Source: an uncultured Candidatus Melainabacteria bacterium
GTDB lineage: Bacteria > Cyanobacteriota > Vampirovibrionia > Gastranaerophilales > Gastranaerophilaceae
Assembly (NCBI GenBank): GCA_934754425.1
Contig: CAKVIN010000028.1
Coordinates: forward strand, 1-18,674
Length of the DNA stretch: 18,674 nt
Direction: 5' to 3'
Part shown: piece after piece, positions 15,132-18,674 of the stretch
Layout of the letters: each line of letters begins with the position of its first letter
How positions within the stretch are numbered: position 1 is the stretch's first letter
Translations under genes and position numbers: made by a program
The notes under the pieces: generated by a model
What the model saw: only the letters and a program-made list of their open reading frames with translations
What the model was told of the DNA's origin: nothing
The model's database searches: none

Positions 15132-17444
15132 TTATGACAAATAATTTTTATACTTATCTTGACCATAGGTATTACCTTTTAAAGACTCAGTCATACCTTG
15201 TAATCTATTAGCAGTTGCATCACTCATCCCATCACCAGCATAAGGATTGTCACCGATGTGATGAATGTCATTAAGCAATGCATCTGTTTTACCAAACGAA
15301 GTAGCACCACTACCACCATGATATCCTGAACCGAAATCTTTAAAAAGATCATCTACTGATTGACCATTTTTAAGTCTATTCCATATATCTTGTACTTTAT
15401 CATCATCGAAACAAGCCACGTCATCGCCAAATCCGACATTTTTCATGTCATTATAAAATCTTTCGGCATCAAATCGACCATTTGAATCAGAATATCTTCC
15501 TGATGTATAATCATTGATGACTTTCTTTTGCTCATCTGTCAAATTCGTGTTGTAGTTTGGATTATATTCTTTGTTCTTATTATATCCATCTTTGTCATAA
15601 CCGGCTTTGTTATAGCCCTCTCTATTATAGCCATTTTTATCATAGCCTTCTCTATTATAACCATCTCTGCCATAGCCTTTACTATCATAGCCGAATGCAT
15701 CATAGCCATCTTTGTCGTAGCCTTCTAAATCAACTTTAAGTCCGGTTTCTTTATTTATACCATCACGATTAAAGCCGTTAGGATTATAACCTTCTCTATC
15801 ATAACCCTCTTTATCACGACCATTAACATCGAAACCATCTTTATCATATTTATTTCCGGTATCACGGTGTATGCCGGTTCTACTAAAGCCATCCTTATTG
15901 TAGCCATCTTTGTCATAACCGTCTAAATCATATTTAGTACCAGTTTCTCTATGAGTACCATTGATATCAAATCCGGCTTTATTATATCCGCCTTGATCGG
16001 AACCACCATTATCATACCCTCTTGGATTTCCGTTTTTATCGTTTCCGTCTACATCAAAGCCATCTGAATCGTATTTTCCGCCATCTCTATAGTTTCCATT
16101 GCGGTCAAAGCCACGAGCATTATAGCCATCTTTGTCATAGCCGTCTTTATCATACTTTCCCTTTGTTTCCGCATTTATACCGTCACGATTAAAACCGTTT
16201 TTATCAAGACCATCTATATCATAGCCATCATTATCGTAGACTCTAGGATTTCCATTTTCATCGTAACCGTCTACATCAAAGCCGTTTGAATCATATTTTC
16301 CACCATCTCTGTAGTTTCCATTACTATCAAAGCCACGAGCATTATAGCCATCTTTGTCATAGCCGTCTTTTCCAAACTTAGTGCCAGTTTCTTTATTTAT
16401 ACCATCACGATTATAGCCGTTAGGATTATAACCTTCTCTATCATAACCCTCTTTATCACGACCATTAACATCGAAACCATCTTTATCATATTTATTTCCG
16501 GTATCACGGTGTATGCCGGTTCTACTAAAGCCATCCTTATTGTAGCCATCTTTGTCATAACCGTCTAAATCATATTTAGTACCAGTTTCTCTATGAGTAC
16601 CATTGATATCAAATCCGGCTTTATTATATCCGCCTTGATCGGAACCACCATTATCATACCCTCTTGGATTTCCGTTTTTATCGTTTCCGTCTACATCAAA
16701 GCCATCTGAATCGTATTTTCCGCCATCTCTATAGTTTCCATTGCGGTCAAAGCCACGAGCATTATAGCCATCTTTGTCATAGCCGTCTTTATCATACTTT
16801 CCCTTTGTTTCCGCATTTATACCATCACGATCAAAGCCATTTCCATCAAGACCATTTTTATCATAGCCTTGTGTATCACGTTCTCGTCCTGTTACTTGAT
16901 GTCTTCCTTCTCTGTTAAAACCATATTTATTGAAACCACTTTCATTATATCCGTCTTTGTCATAACCATTTTTATCGTATTTGCCACCATCTCTATAATT
17001 TCCGTTACGGTCAAAACCATTGGCATTATAACCATCTTTGTCATAGCCGTCTAAATCATACTTAGTACCGGTTTCTTTATTAATACCATTGCTGTTAAAT
17101 CCATCTTTACCATAACCACCTTCATCAATATCAAGATGAATTCCGTTATCAGAAACAGTTGGATTGTTTAATGACAAATCATGATTTGTAGGTTTTAAAT
17201 CAATTCTTTTTATATCTAAATTAAAATTACTTACAAAAAAAGAATTTGGCAAATTTGACAATGTCAGATTTAATTTCAAATCATTATTAGGAGCGTTTTG
17301 TATTTGTGCTTCTTCTTTTTTTGTTTCCGGTTTAACTTCTTGTTCATTTTCTGCTGCCGCATCTTTTTTTAATAATCTTGGTAATTTTGATAATCTTAAA
17401 TTTCTTCTTGGTAAGCCAAAGTTGTTATCGTTTGTTAGTGACAT
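15132..17444 (-). CDS. 770-residue Gly-Tyr-Asp pentapeptide-repeat protein
   Basis: I do not recognise a named family. Residues 1-27 are basic, 28-50 a charged linker, and 57-107 a mixed segment of probable beta character. Residues 108-623 consist of about a hundred five-residue units of the form G-(Y/F)-(D/N)-x-(D/N), as in GYDKDGYNARGFDRNG, broken by longer units such as GINKETGTKYDLD and GNYRDGGKYDSD. An aromatic residue about every five positions and dense Asp/Asn could give a regular, possibly cation-binding fibre or a flexible condensate-prone chain; both are inference. Residues 634-770 form a non-repetitive C-terminal domain. There is no Sec signal, LPxTG motif or membrane segment, so export would need another route. 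The start is firm: AGGAGA lies 7 nt before ATG, with an excellent promoter upstream. Confidence 0.85.
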   Translation of the reverse strand: MSLTNDNNFGLPRRNLRLSKLPRLLKKDAAAENEQEVKPETKKEEAQIQNAPNNDLKLNLTLSNLPNSFFVSNFNLDIKRIDLKPTNHDLSLNNPTVSDNGIHLDIDEGGYGKDGFNSNGINKETGTKYDLDGYDKDGYNANGFDRNGNYRDGGKYDKNGYDKDGYNESGFNKYGFNREGRHQVTGRERDTQGYDKNGLDGNGFDRDGINAETKGKYDKDGYDKDGYNARGFDRNGNYRDGGKYDSDGFDVDGNDKNGNPRGYDNGGSDQGGYNKAGFDINGTHRETGTKYDLDGYDKDGYNKDGFSRTGIHRDTGNKYDKDGFDVNGRDKEGYDREGYNPNGYNRDGINKETGTKFGKDGYDKDGYNARGFDSNGNYRDGGKYDSNGFDVDGYDENGNPRVYDNDGYDIDGLDKNGFNRDGINAETKGKYDKDGYDKDGYNARGFDRNGNYRDGGKYDSDGFDVDGNDKNGNPRGYDNGGSDQGGYNKAGFDINGTHRETGTKYDLDGYDKDGYNKDGFSRTGIHRDTGNKYDKDGFDVNGRDKEGYDREGYNPNGFNRDGINKETGLKVDLEGYDKDGYDAFGYDSKGYGRDGYNREGYDKNGYNREGYNKAGYDKDGYNKNKEYNPNYNTNLTDEQKKVINDYTSGRYSDSNGRFDAERFYNDMKNVGFGDDVACFDDDKVQDIWNRLKNGQSVDDLFKDFGSGYHGGSGATSFGKTDALLNDIHHIGDNPYAGDGMSDATANRLQGMTESLKGNTYGQDKYKNYLS
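15745..16181. repeat. Copy 1 of a near-identical 437-bp direct repeat
   Basis: This segment, coding for residues 422-567 of the pentapeptide-repeat protein, matches 16387-16823 with an offset of 642 bp (214 codons). I find one mismatch near the left end (15772 against 16414, Phe/Tyr change), with identity from 15773 to 16181. Synonymous positions also match, which points to a recent duplication or gene conversion. Confidence 0.9.
16387..16823. repeat. Copy 2 of the near-identical 437-bp direct repeat
   Basis: Partner of 15745-16181, coding for residues 208-353. The 205 bp between the copies (16182-16386) are related in motif but clearly diverged, and a more diverged version lies near 16990-17090. 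Recombination between the copies would delete or add 642 bp in frame. Confidence 0.9.
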
Positions 17445-17477
17445 GTACTTTCTCCTCTTTTTGTAGTGTATATATGA

Positions 17478-17506
17478 ACTATAGCATATATATATATATA
17501 TATCAA
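17478..17506 (-). promoter_or_regulatory. Promoter of the repeat-protein gene with (AT)9 spacer
   Basis: On the minus strand TTGATA (17506-17501), a 17-bp spacer and TATAGT (17483-17478), with TGC before the -10 box, form a strong promoter. Fifteen of the 17 spacer bases belong to an uninterrupted (AT)9 tract (17486-17503). Gain or loss of one dinucleotide would change the spacer to 19 or 15 bp and should weaken transcription strongly. Confidence 0.75.
17486..17503. repeat. (AT)9 dinucleotide microsatellite
   Basis: Eighteen alternating A/T bases lie between the -35 and -10 boxes of the repeat-protein promoter and run into the -35 box. Confidence 0.95.
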
Positions 17507-17555
17507 CCTTTTTGTAAAGTTTTGTTAAGAAGAGAAAAAATTGGATAAATTGAAT

Positions 17556-17591
17556 AAAAAAATAGAGGTGCGATAAGATATCGCACCTCTA
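17556..17591 (-). terminator. Rho-independent terminator after the glycyl-radical gene
   Basis: AGAGGTGCGATA (17564-17575) pairs perfectly with TATCGCACCTCT (17579-17590) over three bases. On the minus strand it is followed by ATTTTTTTATTC. It ends the transcript of the 17619-17879 gene and isolates the repeat-protein promoter. Confidence 0.9.
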
Positions 17592-17618
17592 ATATTTCTC
17601 TTATCCTTGCCCTTTGTC

Positions 17619-17879
17619 TTAGCAGCCGCAACCGCAACCGTTACCCAAAGAAGCGTGGAATGTTCTTGAGATAACATCATCTTGTTGTTCTTTTGTTAAT
17701 TTAATGAAGTTTACAGCGTATCCTGATACTCTGATTGTTAATTGAGGGTATTTTTCAGGATGTGCTTGAGCATCAAGCAATGTTTCTCTGTTAAATACGT
17801 TTACGTTTAAGTGGTGACCACCTTTTTCAACGTAACCATCTAAAAGATTTATTAAGTTTTCTTCTTGTTGTGTTGTCAT
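17619..17879 (-). CDS. Stand-alone glycyl-radical domain of pyruvate formate-lyase
   Basis: An 86-residue protein equal to the C-terminal glycyl-radical domain of PflB. LINLLDGY (9-16), HLNVNVFNRETLLDA (23-37), HPEKYPQLTIRVSGYAV (40-56) and LTKEQQDDVISRTF (61-74) match the end of E. coli PflB and of GrcA/YfiD. Gly53 in RVSGYA is the radical glycine, made by the pyruvate formate-lyase activating enzyme. It lacks the N-terminal half of GrcA and ends in an added GNGCGCGC tail (Cys82, Cys84, Cys86). Because the body encoded upstream lacks this domain, the protein is probably an obligate subunit rather than a spare part. The ribosome binding site AAGGAA lies 7 nt before ATG, and a strong terminator follows. 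Confidence 0.88.
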   Translation of the reverse strand: MTTQQEENLINLLDGYVEKGGHHLNVNVFNRETLLDAQAHPEKYPQLTIRVSGYAVNFIKLTKEQQDDVISRTFHASLGNGCGCGC

Positions 17880-18077
17880 TGTTTTATTCCTTATTTATTA
17901 TTTCGTATTAATTACAAATTGTTGTATTTGGTTAGAGTTTAGAAGTTTAGTAGTAGAGGAGTTTAGAAAAAATTTAAGCATTTATTCTGTATCTCCTTTG
18001 GTTTATCCGCTGAGAAGAAATTAATAATAACTTCTTCTCAACTTCTAAACCTCTAAACTTCTAAACTGCAATTGCTA
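17880..18077 (-). other. Structured intergenic region between the two PFL genes
   Basis: AGTTTAGAAGTTTAG (17936-17950) is perfectly complementary to CTAAACTTCTAAACT (18053-18067). Inside these arms lie GTTTAGAA and TTCTAAAC (about 17961-17968 and 18043-18050) and a 9-bp hairpin TGAGAAGAA/TTCTTCTCA (18011-18019 and 18032-18040). The mRNA could fold into a large branched stem. No terminator-type U-tract or clear promoter is seen, so the two halves may share a transcript with processing or differential stability. Confidence 0.6.
17898..17981 (-). CDS. Possible 27-residue small ORF between the PFL halves
   Basis: ATG 17981 lies 11 nt after a strong AAGGAG (17998-17993) and opens a 27-codon frame ending at TAA 17898. 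The peptide is Asn, Thr, Ser, Leu and Phe-rich, and part of it is read from the inverted-repeat arm. It may be a fortuitous ORF or help bring ribosomes to the downstream glycyl-radical gene, whose start is 19 nt further on. Confidence 0.2.
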   Translation of the reverse strand: MLKFFLNSSTTKLLNSNQIQQFVINTK

Positions 18078-18674
18078 CTAGCAACCACAAGTTCCTTCAG
18101 AACAACCACAATCCAATTGAATATCAAGGTCACCCATAAATACTTCATCTTTACCTAATGCGTTAGGAATGATTGAGAAAGTATTTGAGATACCATCTTG
18201 AGCATCATTGAATGGAAGTTTTGCTACTGAAGCTAATGATGCAACAGCACCGTGAGTGTCACGTCCGTGCATTGGGTTAGCACCAGGAGCTAGAGGGATA
18301 CCAGCTTTTCTACCATCTGGAGTGTTACCGGTTTTCTTACCATAAACAACGTTTGAAGTAATTGTTAAGATTGACATTGTAGGAATAGAATCTCTATAAG
18401 TATAGTGTTTTCTAATCATGTTCATGAATTTCTTAACGATATTTACTGCAAATTGGTCAACTCTGTCATCGTTGTTACCATATTTAGGGTAGTCACCTTC
18501 AACTTCGTAGTCAACAACTAAACCGTTTTCGTCACGAATAGTTTTAACTTTAGCATATTTGATTGCAGAAAGTGAGTCAGCAACTACTGATAAACCTGCA
18601 ATACCTGTTGCGAAATATCTCTTAACATCTCTATCGTGAAGAGCCATTTGAGATCTTTCGTAGCAATATTTATC
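18078..18674 (-). CDS. pflB: Pyruvate formate-lyase body, C-terminal part, lacking the glycyl-radical domain
   Basis: The gene runs off the right edge; 198 C-terminal residues are visible. Blocks such as MALHDRDV, GIAGLSVVADSLSAIKYAKV, TITSNVVYGKKTGNTPDGR, GANPMHGRD and FSIIPNALGKDE align closely with E. coli PflB, which cleaves pyruvate with CoA to acetyl-CoA and formate under anaerobic conditions. Where PflB continues into its glycyl-radical domain, this protein instead diverges after NALGKDE and ends in a short acidic stretch and the tail DCGCSEGTCGC. The catalytic cysteine pair lies outside the window. The missing domain is encoded by the next gene downstream (17619-17879), so the enzyme is probably a two-subunit PFL. 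The stop is TAG at 18080-18078. Confidence 0.9.
   Translation of the reverse strand, partial: DKYCYERSQMALHDRDVKRYFATGIAGLSVVADSLSAIKYAKVKTIRDENGLVVDYEVEGDYPKYGNNDDRVDQFAVNIVKKFMNMIRKHYTYRDSIPTMSILTITSNVVYGKKTGNTPDGRKAGIPLAPGANPMHGRDTHGAVASLASVAKLPFNDAQDGISNTFSIIPNALGKDEVFMGDLDIQLDCGCSEGTCGC

Noticed and set aside
15528..17054. Several plus-strand frames of 60-84 codons opposite the repeat gene
   Set aside because: They are antisense shadows of the pentapeptide repeats: Ile/His/Ser-rich translations forced by the codons of the real gene.
15580..17130. Regular short DNA repeats resembling a CRISPR array
   Set aside because: The period is coding (15 nt), there are no constant repeats with unique spacers, and one long intact frame explains the pattern.
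17561..17591. Relation of TCGCACCT in the terminator at 17564-17590 to TCGCACCT at 363-370
   Set aside because: Only an 8-9 bp match without shared flanks; likely chance.
1..18674. tRNA, rRNA or integrase/transposase genes
   Set aside because: I looked for tRNA-like T-arm patterns and recombinase motifs on both strands and found none that I can support.

Overview
The window comes from an AT-rich bacterial chromosome with an anaerobic or facultatively anaerobic lifestyle (pyruvate formate-lyase at the right edge). Its housekeeping genes (SerRS, type-1-like IleRS, TrmL, NAD(P)HX dehydratase, YajQ, MgtE, YqeG-type HAD phosphatase, U32/TrhP-like protein, YhcC-like radical SAM protein) fit a Firmicutes-like or Vampirovibrionia/Melainabacteria-like gut bacterium. 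I cannot fix the phylum from the sequence alone.

Layout. Positions 1-918 hold no credible gene but are full of repeats: a 77-bp direct repeat at the left edge, a roughly 320-bp element with imperfect inverted ends, and a minus-strand terminator. At 919-3830 is a plus-strand cluster: Gfo/Idh/MocA oxidoreductase, CDP-alcohol phosphatidyltransferase, TrmL, NAD(P)HX dehydratase. serS follows with its own promoter and a strong hairpin terminator, then an orphan MNT nucleotidyltransferase preceded by a 28-codon ORF. Positions 5647-8271 are on the minus strand: acyltransferase, U32/TrhP-like protein, YqeG-like phosphatase. Positions 8419-14532 are on the plus strand: an unknown Gly/Met-rich small protein, yajQ, mgtE overlapping a radical SAM gene, and ileS with a textbook terminator. 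Positions 14618-18674 are on the minus strand: a frameshifted ComEA-like helix-hairpin-helix gene, a 770-residue pentapeptide-repeat protein, a stand-alone glycyl-radical domain, and the C-terminal end of a pyruvate formate-lyase body.

The most interesting part is the right end. The pyruvate formate-lyase is split: the body stops just before the glycyl-radical domain, and that domain is a separate 86-residue protein 198 bp downstream. Both halves end in Cys-Gly-Cys tails, and the gap between them has a large inverted-repeat structure. Next to it, the pentapeptide-repeat gene has a promoter whose 17-bp spacer is mostly an (AT)9 microsatellite, the design of a phase-variable switch, and a near-identical internal duplication of about 437 bp. 

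Other recurring signals: three ORFs have a -10 box exactly 6 nt before ATG without a Shine-Dalgarno site (probable leaderless mRNAs), and two reading frames would be extended by one extra A in a poly-A run.
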